Below, one piece after another: positions 32,018 through 40,251 of a DNA stretch of 64,000 nucleotides (its first letter is position 1; each line of letters begins with the position of its first letter). The position numbers were made by a program, and so were the translations under genes. The notes beneath the pieces were generated by a model, which had not been told where the DNA came from, did not search any database, and saw only the letters and a list, made by a program, of their open reading frames with translations. The stretch comes from Gammaproteobacteria bacterium (lineage in GTDB: Bacteria > Pseudomonadota > Gammaproteobacteria > Ga0077536), in NCBI GenBank assembly GCA_024235015.1, contig JACKNG010000004.1:558001-622000 (forward strand), given 5' to 3'.

Positions 32018-32722
32018 TCAGGCGCCGCGGGGTGTCGCGGTCGTGCGCCGCCGCAGGGCGAGCGCGGCCACGCCGGAACCCAGGCCCCACAACGCCGCCG
32101 GCAGCGGCACGGCCGTCAATGGGGCGCTGAGGGCGTAGAAGCGGTTGTGGGTGCCGGGGGCGTCGAAAGCGCCCTGCACCCAGCTCGGGCCCGCCGTGTA
32201 GTCGTAGCCCACGGTCGCCGAGATCCAATCCGTGCCCAGATAGGCACCCTGGGTCGCGCTGACATGGTAGGCCTCGCCGGCCGTGTTGGTGCCGGTCCAC
32301 ACGTTGGCGATGCCGATGAAGTCGTCGAACTGGTCGCGGCGGAACTGGAAGCCGATCAGGCCATCCCACAGGTCGGCGGCGCTGGTTGCGATGCGCGTGC
32401 CGTTGAGCAGCAGCACCAGGCCCTCGACGACGGCGTTGTCGCGGGCATCGACGGTCGCGGTCGATGCGATGGCATACCACTCGACACCGAGACCCGCGGT
32501 GAGCGCCCCGGGGCGGTTGGCCTCGGCGGTGACGAAGGCGTTGTAGTCGGCGATCGAGGTGCTGGTTGCATCGCGCACCCCGTCGGTGACGAAGGCCCAG
32601 TGGTAGACGGTGCCGGGGGCGAGGTTGAAATCCGCCACCGGGTCGGGCAGCGCGGCCGCGGCTGGCAGGGTGAACGAGAGGGTGGCGATGGCGAGCAGGC
32701 TCGCGGTCCAGCGGCGTTTCAT
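32018..32722 (-). CDS. PEP-CTERM (VPLPA) exported protein
   Basis: A 234-residue protein: signal peptide at 1-23 (SLLAIATLSFTLPAAAA), a beta-rich middle with LNGTRIATSAADLWDGLIGF and GYDYTAGPSWVQGAFD, and a C-terminal sorting signal VPLPAALWGLGSGVAAL, hydrophobic helix, ALRRR. The middle looks like a lectin/sandwich-type domain but I do not recognise the family. ATG 32722. Converges on MiaE with 36 bp between stops. Export and exosortase processing are inference from the tail. Confidence 0.82.
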   Translation of the reverse strand: MKRRWTASLLAIATLSFTLPAAAALPDPVADFNLAPGTVYHWAFVTDGVRDATSTSIADYNAFVTAEANRPGALTAGLGVEWYAIASTATVDARDNAVVEGLVLLLNGTRIATSAADLWDGLIGFQFRRDQFDDFIGIANVWTGTNTAGEAYHVSATQGAYLGTDWISATVGYDYTAGPSWVQGAFDAPGTHNRFYALSAPLTAVPLPAALWGLGSGVAALALRRRTTATPRGA

Positions 32723-32849
32723 CGGTTTGTCGTTCCTCGTGTCCGGGTGGAAACGCCACCGAATCTGCCGCGGCCGGGCGCGCGTTGTTTGACCTCGGTC
32801 AACGCGCGGCGACCGGCTGGTGCGGCCGCCGACGTGCTTCTGCCCGGGG

Positions 32850-33287
32850 TCAGATCGCCGTCCGTCGCCGCGGTGCGACACCGGCCAGGATGAGCGCCGC
32901 CTGCGCCAGGCTGGCCGGCTCGAGCACGGCCCGGCGCGCGCCGGGGAACGGGTCGGGGCCGAGGGCGACGTCGGCGATGCGCGCGGCGCCGATCACGCCG
33001 TGCAGGTACCGGCGCCCGTTGTCCTGCAGGTTGCCGCGTGCGACCCCCGCGTTCCACGCGGCCAGGAGCGCGCCGTCCGGACGCAGCGGGGTGGTGGTCG
33101 AGGCCGGCCCGCCGAGGTACCACGGCATGCTCGGCAGCGAGGAGATCACGGCGAGAACGAGGTTGTAGAGCCGCAGGCCGTAGCAGAGGCCGTTGCGCAG
33201 GCCATGGGCGGTCCCGGTGCGTGCCAGCGCGCGGCCCCGGCCGGCGGGTGCACGGCTAATCGGCAGGCCATCGGCGGCGTGGCGCAC
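32850..33287 (-). CDS. hypothetical protein
   Basis: A possible 145-residue protein of unknown family. A hydrophobic run (YNLVLAVISSLPSMPWYLGG) and a regular Ala/Leu-rich helical C-terminus look protein-like. The opposite strand is also open across this region, and the start is not well supported. Kept as a possible gene because the 33-kb region is otherwise empty between the PEP-CTERM and NTF2-like genes. Confidence 0.4.
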   Translation of the reverse strand: MRHAADGLPISRAPAGRGRALARTGTAHGLRNGLCYGLRLYNLVLAVISSLPSMPWYLGGPASTTTPLRPDGALLAAWNAGVARGNLQDNGRRYLHGVIGAARIADVALGPDPFPGARRAVLEPASLAQAALILAGVAPRRRTAI

Positions 33288-33353
33288 GGGACGTCGAGTC
33301 CCGCAACCGGGGCGGCGTGGTCGGGGGCGGCCTCGCCGCGTCGCCCGGGCCGG

Positions 33354-33752
33354 TCACCCGGACGTGGCCGCAGCCAGCATCGCCGCCATCTTCTGGTGGA
33401 CGAGGTTGATGGCCTTGAGCGGCCGCACCATCACCTTGAAGTCGACGATGCGACCGTCGTCGTTCCAGTGCAGCATGTCGACGCCGTTCACCTGCAGGCC
33501 ATCGAGCTCGACCGCGAACTCGAGCACGGCATCGCGTTCGCCGACCACCTCGCGCACGTAATGGAAGCTCGGGTTGACCAGCACCGTGAAGGCCGCGGCG
33601 AGGTAGCGCTCGACGAGCGCGCGCCCGCGCTGCGGGGTGTGCACGACGGGCGAGTGGAACACGGCGTCCTCGGCCAGCAGGTCGTGGAGAGCGGCCAGGT
33701 CTCCATGCTCGACGAGACGGTGCCAGGCGGCGATGACGGAGGGCTCGGACAT
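33354..33752 (-). CDS. SnoaL/NTF2-like family protein
   Basis: A 132-residue NTF2-fold protein: VIAAWHRLVEHGDLAALHDL, LAEDAVFHSPVVHTPQRG, GLQVNGVDMLHWNDDGRIVD and FKVMVRPLKAINLVHQKMAA. It is closest to SnoaL_2-type proteins annotated as nuclear-transport-factor-2-like. ATG 33752. The 99 bp before it separate it from the GNAT gene on the same strand. Ligand unknown. Confidence 0.87.
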   Translation of the reverse strand: MSEPSVIAAWHRLVEHGDLAALHDLLAEDAVFHSPVVHTPQRGRALVERYLAAAFTVLVNPSFHYVREVVGERDAVLEFAVELDGLQVNGVDMLHWNDDGRIVDFKVMVRPLKAINLVHQKMAAMLAAATSG

Positions 33753-33851
33753 GCTGTTTTTCCTCGTGGCCGCACGGCGCGCGGCGCGATGCCGGTTATT
33801 GGATCGTGAGCCTGCGCGCGGGTCAAACGTGCGCGCCGCCGTGAGCGCGGG

Positions 33852-34343
33852 TCAACCCTCGCGACGCATCCACCAGCGCACGAATTCCACGCCACCGTGA
33901 GGCGAGCGCTGCACTTCGACGAGGCGGAAGCCGGCGCGTTCGAACAGCGGGCGCGAGACGGCCGAGGCGTGGGTGGTGAGGACGCTGCGGCCATTGGCCG
34001 CGGCGGCATCGATGACGACGTCGAGCAGGCGGGTGCCGAGGCCGCGGCGCATGGCGCTGGGTGCGACGTAGAGCGCGGTGAGGTGGCCGTGACCCGGCGG
34101 GGTGTCCGACGCCAGCCCGGTGAAGCCGACGATGTCATGGGCCGCGTCCGCGGCCACCCAGGTCGACGCCGCTTCGATCCAGGCCGTGAACGCGGCGGCG
34201 TCGTCGGCGAAGCCGGCCCAGGCCGCGATCTGCGCGGCGGTGTAGAACGGTGCCGCGGTGGTCAGCACGGCGGCGCGGTAGAGCGCGCGCAATGCCTCGG
34301 TATCGTCGCCGCAGGCCAGGCGGATGCGCGGTGCGTTCGCCAT
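33852..34343 (-). CDS. GNAT family N-acetyltransferase
   Basis: A 163-residue GNAT. GHLTALYVAPSAMRRGLGTR is motif A with the pyrophosphate-binding Rx2GxG/A loop (RRGLGT), followed by LLDVVIDAA and the C-terminal SRPLFERAGFRLVE of the fold. The ATG at 34343 overlaps the stop of the upstream membrane-protein gene (ATGA), so translation is coupled. Substrate unknown. Confidence 0.9.
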   Translation of the reverse strand: MANAPRIRLACGDDTEALRALYRAAVLTTAAPFYTAAQIAAWAGFADDAAAFTAWIEAASTWVAADAAHDIVGFTGLASDTPPGHGHLTALYVAPSAMRRGLGTRLLDVVIDAAAANGRSVLTTHASAVSRPLFERAGFRLVEVQRSPHGGVEFVRWWMRREG

Positions 34344-34738
34344 CAACCCGCGCGCTGCCCGGCCAGGTACACCAGCGGCGGCACCAGCGCCAGCCAGGCC
34401 AGGAACAGGCCCCACACGCGGCCGCGGCGCAGGTCGTAATCCGCCCACAGGCGCTGCCAGGAATGTCCGGCGACGTAATGGCCGAAGCCGAACTCGAAGG
34501 CGATGGTCATGACCAGCCAGGCGAGACCGACCCGCAGCGCGACACCGACGTCGGCGAGCGGCCAGCCCCGCTGCAGCAGCCAGCCCACGATCCCCACCGC
34601 GGTCGCCGCGAGCAGGGTCGAGAGCTGGTGGGCGGTGCGCTCGCCGAGGTGTCGGCCATAGGTCTTCTCGCGCACGATACCGTTGCCGATGGCGATCAGC
34701 GCGAGCAGGAACCAGCCGAGGACGTAGGGCAGGGGCAC
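34343..34738 (-). CDS. small multi-pass membrane protein, unknown function
   Basis: About 131 residues with four hydrophobic segments (VLGWFLLALIAIGNGIV, LSTLLAATAVGIVGWLL, VALRVGLAWLVMTIAF, VWGLFLAWLALVPPLVYLA) and a conserved-looking central GHYVAGHSWQRLWADYDL. I do not recognise the family with certainty. Start uncertain: GTG 34738 fits the first helix, GTG 34828 would add 30 less likely residues. Its stop overlaps the GNAT start, forming a two-gene operon. Confidence 0.65.
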   Translation of the reverse strand: MPLPYVLGWFLLALIAIGNGIVREKTYGRHLGERTAHQLSTLLAATAVGIVGWLLQRGWPLADVGVALRVGLAWLVMTIAFEFGFGHYVAGHSWQRLWADYDLRRGRVWGLFLAWLALVPPLVYLAGQRAG

Positions 34739-34926
34739 GGGGACATTCGATCCGCTGGGCAGGGGGTGTGAGGCGGCGCCGCACAGGCTGTGTGGAGCCA
34801 CCGTCCGTCGCGACACGAAATTTAACACCGATCGATCGCCACGCGGCCGTCAATCCCGTTCCGCGGCCGGAGCACTGCGATTAATCTTTCCGCCATCGAA
34901 TTCTTCATCACAGGAACAACCGGTCC

Positions 34927-35826
34927 ATGTCCCGATCATTCATGGAGCGCGCCCGTGCGCTCGCCGCTCGCCCCGACAGTCTCGCCAGCGCCGTCGTCGC
35001 CCTGCCGCTTGCCTGCGCCGCACCGCAGGCTTCCGCCGCGGCCCTGGCTCTCGGCGACCTGCTGCTCGAAGAGTCGTACGTCGGCTACTGGAACGCTTCC
35101 GGCTTTTTCACCGAGGTCGGTTTCGTCGACAACGAGACGAGTGACTGGGTCTCCCTCGGGAGCGCACCGGACGGCGCCAGCATCGGCGGCGAGAGCCTCG
35201 GCAACGGGCTCAAGCTCTACGGCCAGGCCACCATGCTCGACAACTACCTCGGCGTGGTCGGCGACGATCAGTGGGACAACTCCGGCAACGTCGCCTACGG
35301 CGTGGCCTTCGCCTGGACCGGCTCGCTGGCGCAGGCGCCGGTCGACGGCGACCACCTCGAGTTCGCCTACGAGTTCGACATCGGCCTGTCCGACAACCAG
35401 AACGCCGGCACCTCGGTGTCTTGGGAGCTGCGTGCCGGGTTGTTCGACGTGTGCTGCGGACCGTGGGTGCCCGGGCCGTATGCCTACCCGCCGGTATGGG
35501 AGACGGTGGCCTACGATAACGTGCAGGGCGGCGAGAGCCGTTCGTTCAGCGGCACTGCCATGAGCAGCGAGCTCTATCCCAGCGAAGGTGTCGATTACGC
35601 CTGGGCGGTGGTCCTCACCACCTATTGGTACGACCCGGATGCCTTCGACGGCAACTACCAGTTCTCGTCGGGCAGTGGCGACACGCTCATCGTGACTGTG
35701 CCGATGAACTCCATCGACGTCGGCCTGAACGCGGTGCCCAACGCCGTACCGGTGCCGGCCGCCGCCTGGCTGTTCGGCAGCGCCGTCTTCGCGCTCGGGG
35801 CGCGGGTGCGCCGGCGCGCGGCCTGA
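34927..35826 (+). CDS. PEP-CTERM (VPVPA) exported protein
   Basis: A 299-residue protein with a signal sequence (about residues 15-39, ending QASAAAL), a long acidic beta-rich domain with many aromatic and Asn/Gly residues (YVGYWNASGFFTEVGFVDN, FAYEFDIGLSDNQN), and a tail VPVPAAAWLFGSAVFALG followed by RVRRRAA. That tail is a PEP-CTERM sorting signal. Function of the domain unknown; the acidity suggests a secreted, possibly calcium-binding surface protein. The glycosyltransferase gene starts 17 bp later, so the two are probably co-expressed. Confidence 0.85.
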   Translation: MSRSFMERARALAARPDSLASAVVALPLACAAPQASAAALALGDLLLEESYVGYWNASGFFTEVGFVDNETSDWVSLGSAPDGASIGGESLGNGLKLYGQATMLDNYLGVVGDDQWDNSGNVAYGVAFAWTGSLAQAPVDGDHLEFAYEFDIGLSDNQNAGTSVSWELRAGLFDVCCGPWVPGPYAYPPVWETVAYDNVQGGESRSFSGTAMSSELYPSEGVDYAWAVVLTTYWYDPDAFDGNYQFSSGSGDTLIVTVPMNSIDVGLNAVPNAVPVPAAAWLFGSAVFALGARVRRRAA

Positions 35827-35843
35827 AGTCGACCGACCCGGCG

Positions 35844-37025
35844 ATGACGATCGCGCGGCCACCACGGCTGCTGGTCGTCATCGCCCAATCGCCGTTCGAT
35901 CCCGCCAGCGGCGCGGCGCGCTCGACGCTCGACACGGCGCGTCTGCTGGCGCGCCGTGGCTGGACCGTGCACTGCATCGCCTCGACCGCCACCGAGAGCG
36001 GTGCGCCGTGCCCGGTCGGCGGTGCGGTGTCCGGTGCGATGCCGCACCGCCTCCGGCGTGACGGCATCGATTTCGAGCTGTGGCCGGCCGCGCGCGAGGG
36101 CTGGGCGACGGTCGCCGGCGCGGCCATGTCGGACAGCCTCGTCCGCCAGTTGCGCGCAGCGGAACCGACCGTGCTGCTGACTTTCGGTGGCAGCGCCACG
36201 GAGGCGCGCTGGCGTGCGCTCGCCACGGCCGCGGGCGTACACACCGTGTTCGCCGTACACAACGAGGCTTACCTCCATCCCGACACGCCCGCCACTGGCC
36301 GCGCCGCGGTGCGCGAAGGGCACCTGCTGCTCGCGCCGAGCGAGTACCTCGCCCGGCAGTACCGCGAGATCTGTGGTGCTCAGGTGGCCGTGTTGCCGCC
36401 ACCGCTCGACTGGGCCAGCGTGCGCGCGCCGCGGCGCGAAGCGGTGTTCACGGTCTTCGTCAACCCGGAACCGGCCAAGGGCCTGATGTTCGTCGTGCGC
36501 CTGTTCGACGAACTGGCGCGCCGCCGGCCCGACATCCCCTTGCTGGTGGTGGAATCGCGCGGCCGCGCCGAGCACCTGTTCGCCGCCGCGCGCCGCGGCG
36601 GCATCGATCTCGCCGCACATGCCGGCCTGTTCGTTTCGCCCGCGCTGCCGACCCCGGCCGAGGTACTGGCCAACGCACGGCTCCTAGTGATGCCGAGCGT
36701 GTGGGAGGAACCTGCCGGGCGGCTCGCCTGCGAAGCGATGGTGAACGGCGTGGTCCCGCTGGTCGGGCCGCGCGGCGGCCTGCCCGAGATGGTCGGCGAT
36801 GCCATCGCACCCCTGCCGCTGCCCGCCGGGCTCACCATGGCGACGCGCGCGCCCGTCGACGCCCCTCAAGTCGCAACCTGGCGCGAGGCCATCGAGCACT
36901 ACTACGACAACGAGGCGGCGTGGCAGGCGGCCAGCGATCGTTGCCGCGCCTACGCCGCGCGCCACTACGACGAGGCGAGCCTCGCCGAGCGCTACGACGT
37001 CTTGTTTCGCGCCCTGCTGCACTGA
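35844..37025 (+). CDS. GT4-type glycosyltransferase
   Basis: A 393-residue GT-B glycosyltransferase. The N-terminal Rossmann domain starts RLLVVIAQSPFDPASGAARS; the C-terminal domain has FVNPEPAKGLMFVVRLFDEL, LLVMPSVWEEPAGRLACEAM (the nucleotide-sugar Glu-containing E-x7-E motif) and VPLVGPRGGLPEMVGD. ATG 35844. It follows a PEP-CTERM gene by 17 bp. Such proteins are commonly glycosylated and made with glycan genes, so it may act on that protein or on an exopolysaccharide. Acceptor unknown. Confidence 0.87.
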   Translation: MTIARPPRLLVVIAQSPFDPASGAARSTLDTARLLARRGWTVHCIASTATESGAPCPVGGAVSGAMPHRLRRDGIDFELWPAAREGWATVAGAAMSDSLVRQLRAAEPTVLLTFGGSATEARWRALATAAGVHTVFAVHNEAYLHPDTPATGRAAVREGHLLLAPSEYLARQYREICGAQVAVLPPPLDWASVRAPRREAVFTVFVNPEPAKGLMFVVRLFDELARRRPDIPLLVVESRGRAEHLFAAARRGGIDLAAHAGLFVSPALPTPAEVLANARLLVMPSVWEEPAGRLACEAMVNGVVPLVGPRGGLPEMVGDAIAPLPLPAGLTMATRAPVDAPQVATWREAIEHYYDNEAAWQAASDRCRAYAARHYDEASLAERYDVLFRALLH

Positions 37026-37119
37026 GCGGTTCCTGATGTCCTGTGGCACCGGCGGCCACGGGTGCCACCGATGACACGATTGGTTATCGTGTCGGTCGGA
37101 TTTCGCGGGGGAGGCGACG

Positions 37120-37953
37120 ATGACGGATGAACGGAACGTGGTGGGTGCGTGGGATGTCGGTACAACGCTGCCATCCTGGCAGGTCGAGGCCTACAACGAC
37201 GCCGTCGACAGCGGCAACGCCATCCACGCCGACGACACCGCGCAGCGCTACGGGTTCGGCGGCGGGCTGGTCCCTGGCGTCACCACCTACGGTTACCTGC
37301 TGCATCCCGTCGTCACCGTGCTGGGCGTCGACTTTCTCGCCCGCGGCGCCAGCAGCGTGCGCCTGCGCCGCCCGATCTACGAAGGCGAGATAGTCACGGT
37401 CACGGCCACGGTCAGCGCCTGCGTCGACGGCGTGACGGGGTTCGAACTCGAAGCGCGCAACCCGGCCGGAGAGGTTTGTGCGCTCGGCACGGCGCACTAC
37501 CCGGCACCGGCGAGCGCCGCGTCGAACCCACCCGACCGTGCGCCCTTGCCGTCACCGCGCGTGCCGGCGACGCCCGAGGCATTGGCCGCGCTCGGCACGC
37601 TCGGCAGTTTCGAATGCGCGCAGACCGCGGCGGAGGCGCAGGCCTTCGTTGCCGCCGCCGGGGATGCCGATTCAGCCTGCTACGGCGACGTCCTGCATCC
37701 GGCCTGGCTGCTGCGCCAGGCCAATTACGTGGTCGATCGCTCGATCGCGCTCGGCCCCTGGATTCATACCGCGAGCGAGGTCGTTCATCTCGGCCACGCG
37801 CGCATCGGCGAGACGCTGGAGGTGCGCGCAGCGGTGGTCGATCTCAGCACGCACAAGGGCAACGACTACGCCGCGTTCGACGTCTTCGTCAGCGGCCGCG
37901 AACCGGTGATGCGGGTGCGGCACCGGGCCATCTACCGGCTCGCCGCGCGCTGA
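37120..37953 (+). CDS. MaoC-like double hotdog-fold protein
   Basis: A 277-residue protein with two hotdog domains. The first has a MaoC-type hydratase segment, YNDAVDSGNAIHADD then YGFGGGLVPGVTTYG; the usual SGDxNPxH dyad is changed to SGNAIH, so the catalytic Asp is missing though His remains. The second domain (about 160-277) has LHPAWLLRQANYVVDRSI and HLGHARIGETLEV. ATG 37120 after GGGGGAGG. It may bind or hydrate an acyl-CoA, or may have lost hydratase activity. Confidence 0.82.
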   Translation: MTDERNVVGAWDVGTTLPSWQVEAYNDAVDSGNAIHADDTAQRYGFGGGLVPGVTTYGYLLHPVVTVLGVDFLARGASSVRLRRPIYEGEIVTVTATVSACVDGVTGFELEARNPAGEVCALGTAHYPAPASAASNPPDRAPLPSPRVPATPEALAALGTLGSFECAQTAAEAQAFVAAAGDADSACYGDVLHPAWLLRQANYVVDRSIALGPWIHTASEVVHLGHARIGETLEVRAAVVDLSTHKGNDYAAFDVFVSGREPVMRVRHRAIYRLAAR

Positions 37954-37998
37954 GGCCGCCGCGCGCTCGGCTCGGAAGCGCGCGGCCCCCCGGCGTTC

Positions 37999-39189
37999 TC
38001 AGTCCGTCAGCGCCCCCAGCACCAGGCTCGCCACCACGCCCATGCGTTCGAAATGGTAGCTGTCCTCCATCAGGCCGGAGGACAGGAAGGCGAGGGTCAG
38101 TTCGCGCTCCGGATCGACGGTGAAGCCGGTCGAACCGGCGCCGAAGCCGCCGAAGGTGCGCGCCGAGTTCATCACGCTGAACAGGCCCGGCAGGTTGCCT
38201 TCGCCGCGCATGAAGAAACCGCAGCCGATGCTGGCCGGGTACTCGATCCAGCCGCGCGTGCCGATCCACATGTCGAACAGCACGTTGCGCAGATTGCCGG
38301 TGTGGTTGCGGGTACAGAAGTCGATCATCGCCGGCGACAGGATGCGCACGCCGTCGAGTTCGCCACCCCGGCGCAGCATCTCGGCGAAGCGGTGCACGTC
38401 CTGCACGCTGGTCACGCAGCCGCCGCCGGGGATTTCGCAGCCGGGCTGGACCAGCAGCGCGCCGATGCCCTCGACCGCCTCCGGCGGCAGCAGGGCGGGG
38501 ATGTTCTCGTAGGAGACCTTCACCGGGCACAGCCGGCCCTGCAGGTCGGCGCGCGCACCGAGCGCCGTACTGGTCATGCCGAGCGGGGCGAAGATCTCGT
38601 CTTCCAGCATCTGCGCATAGCTGCGTCCGCGGCCGTCGGCACGCAGGCAGAGTGCGGCGATGATGCTGTGGCCGAGCAGGATGGAATAGTTCACCCGTTC
38701 GCCCGGCTGCGATTCGAGCGGCAGGCCGCAGGCGAATTCGACCACCTTCTCGATGTTGCACAGCACTTCCGGCGGCACCGGCGGGATGGCCGACATCACG
38801 CCGCTGGTGTGGGTGAGCAGGTGGTAGAGGTTGACCTTGTCCTTGCCGAGCGTGCCGAAGCCGGGGATGAGTTCCTCGACCGGCGCATGCAGCTTGAGCA
38901 GGCCGCGTTCGACCAGCGACAGGGCCAGCACGTTGGTGAACTGCTTGGCCACCGACATGGTGGCGAACACGCTGTCGGCGCTCATGGCCTTGCCGGCGGC
39001 GCGGTCGGCGTGGCCGGCGGTCAGGTCCAGCACCACCTCGCCGCGGCGCGCGACCAGCATGCGCACGCCGTGGCAGCGGCCCGCGGCGATGTCGCGGTCG
39101 ATGTAGTCCTGCACGCGCGCGAGGCGCGTCGGGTCGAAGCCCTGGCGGGTGGCGGTGTCGAGATCAGCGGTCTTGGGATTGGCGGCCAT
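37999..39189 (-). CDS. beta-lactamase-related serine hydrolase
   Basis: A 396-residue class C beta-lactamase-like esterase/hydrolase. The nucleophile motif is Ser79-Val-Ala-Lys82 (FATMSVAKQFTN). The second motif, normally YxN, is Tyr168-Ser-Ile170, so the Asn is replaced by Ile; Tyr is kept. HLLTHTSGV and FGGFGAGSTGF (third-motif region) fit the EstB-like family. No signal peptide, so cytoplasmic esterase is more likely than antibiotic resistance. ATG 39189 with GAGGGGAA upstream. It precedes a crotonase and a peptidase on the same strand of reading and may serve the same pathway. Confidence 0.88.
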   Translation of the reverse strand: MAANPKTADLDTATRQGFDPTRLARVQDYIDRDIAAGRCHGVRMLVARRGEVVLDLTAGHADRAAGKAMSADSVFATMSVAKQFTNVLALSLVERGLLKLHAPVEELIPGFGTLGKDKVNLYHLLTHTSGVMSAIPPVPPEVLCNIEKVVEFACGLPLESQPGERVNYSILLGHSIIAALCLRADGRGRSYAQMLEDEIFAPLGMTSTALGARADLQGRLCPVKVSYENIPALLPPEAVEGIGALLVQPGCEIPGGGCVTSVQDVHRFAEMLRRGGELDGVRILSPAMIDFCTRNHTGNLRNVLFDMWIGTRGWIEYPASIGCGFFMRGEGNLPGLFSVMNSARTFGGFGAGSTGFTVDPERELTLAFLSSGLMEDSYHFERMGVVASLVLGALTD

Positions 39190-39338
39190 GGAATTCCCCT
39201 CGTGTTCGGTGATGACGTGTCAGGTGGCATGGCCGCGGGCTTGCTCCCCGCCGCGGCCCTACCGGCGCGAGCGGGGACAGTATATGTAGACCTGCGACCG
39301 TGTCCGAATTTTCCTGTGCAATTCCCGTTTTCCGAGGC

Positions 39339-40169
39339 TCACGCCCCGGTCGCGTTCCCCGGCCGCGGCGGGACGCCGTGTGCGGCCACCCACGCGCGGC
39401 GTTCGTCGAAGGGTTGCGCCACGTAATCGCGCATGCGCGTCATCGCTTCCTCGGTGACGATGGTCTTGAGCCATTCCTCGGCCTCGACCTTGAGACCTTC
39501 CTCCATCGGCAGGTTGGCGCCACGGGTGATCACGCGCTTGGCCGCGATCACCGACACCGGCGCCGAGTCGGCCAGGGCGCGGGCGATCTCGATGGCGCGC
39601 GCCCGCGCATCGGTGGCGAGTTCGGTCACGAGGCCGAGTTCGAGCGCGCCTTCCGGATCGACGGTGCGGCTGCGCATGAGGAAATCCATCGCCCGGCCGT
39701 GGCCGACGATGCGCGCGAGCAACTGCGAGCCCGTGCCGGTGAGGATGCCCAGCGCGACCTCGGGGAAACCGATCCGGTAGTCGCCGCGCTGGGCGACGCG
39801 GATGTCGCAGTTCAGCGAGAGTTCCAGCCCGCAGCCCATGGTGTCGCCGGTCATGCCGACCACGATCGGCTTGTCGAGGTAGGCCAGCGAACGCAGCAGG
39901 GTGTGATAGCCGTAGATGAGATCGTGGCCGGCGCGTTTCAATGCCGCGGGGTCGTCGCCCATCTCGACCAGCTCTTCGACGCTGTAATGGGTGATGTAGC
40001 GATCGGGTACGGCGCCGGTCAGCACGACCGCTTTCACGTCCGGTTCGCGCCAGCGCGCGATGAGTTCGCCCAGCTCGGCGACGGCCGGTGCGATCATGTA
40101 GTTGGTGGGCGGGTTGTCGTAGGCGGCGACGAAGACGCCGTCGGCGAGTTCGGTTTGCCAGTACTGCAT
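39339..40169 (-). CDS. enoyl-CoA hydratase/isomerase family protein
   Basis: A 276-residue crotonase-fold protein with an atypical first oxyanion segment (LTGAVPDRYITHYSVEELVE) and a typical second (GMTGDTMGCGLELSLNCDIRV). The following YRIGFPEVALGILTGTGSQ has Glu at a position where hydratases carry a catalytic acid. LELGLVTELATD and an extended C-terminus match a subgroup annotated as enoyl-CoA hydratase. ATG 40169 with AGGGGAGAA upstream. Substrate unknown. Confidence 0.88.
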   Translation of the reverse strand: MQYWQTELADGVFVAAYDNPPTNYMIAPAVAELGELIARWREPDVKAVVLTGAVPDRYITHYSVEELVEMGDDPAALKRAGHDLIYGYHTLLRSLAYLDKPIVVGMTGDTMGCGLELSLNCDIRVAQRGDYRIGFPEVALGILTGTGSQLLARIVGHGRAMDFLMRSRTVDPEGALELGLVTELATDARARAIEIARALADSAPVSVIAAKRVITRGANLPMEEGLKVEAEEWLKTIVTEEAMTRMRDYVAQPFDERRAWVAAHGVPPRPGNATGA

Positions 40170-40251
40170 GGCTAGGTTCTCCCCTGGGTGTGTCTGGTGC
40201 GCCCGCGGCAGCGGGGCGGCGACGCGTGTGCGAGAGCCGCCACGGTAGCCC

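Noticed and set aside
37999..39189. Antibiotic-resistance beta-lactamase
   Set aside because: No signal peptide, altered YxN motif and EstB-like landmarks make an intracellular esterase more likely.
39270..39313. GGGGACAGTATATGT, possible fourth family B arm
   Set aside because: Only half of the core matches and there is no matching second arm. Possibly a worn copy, but not supported enough to list.
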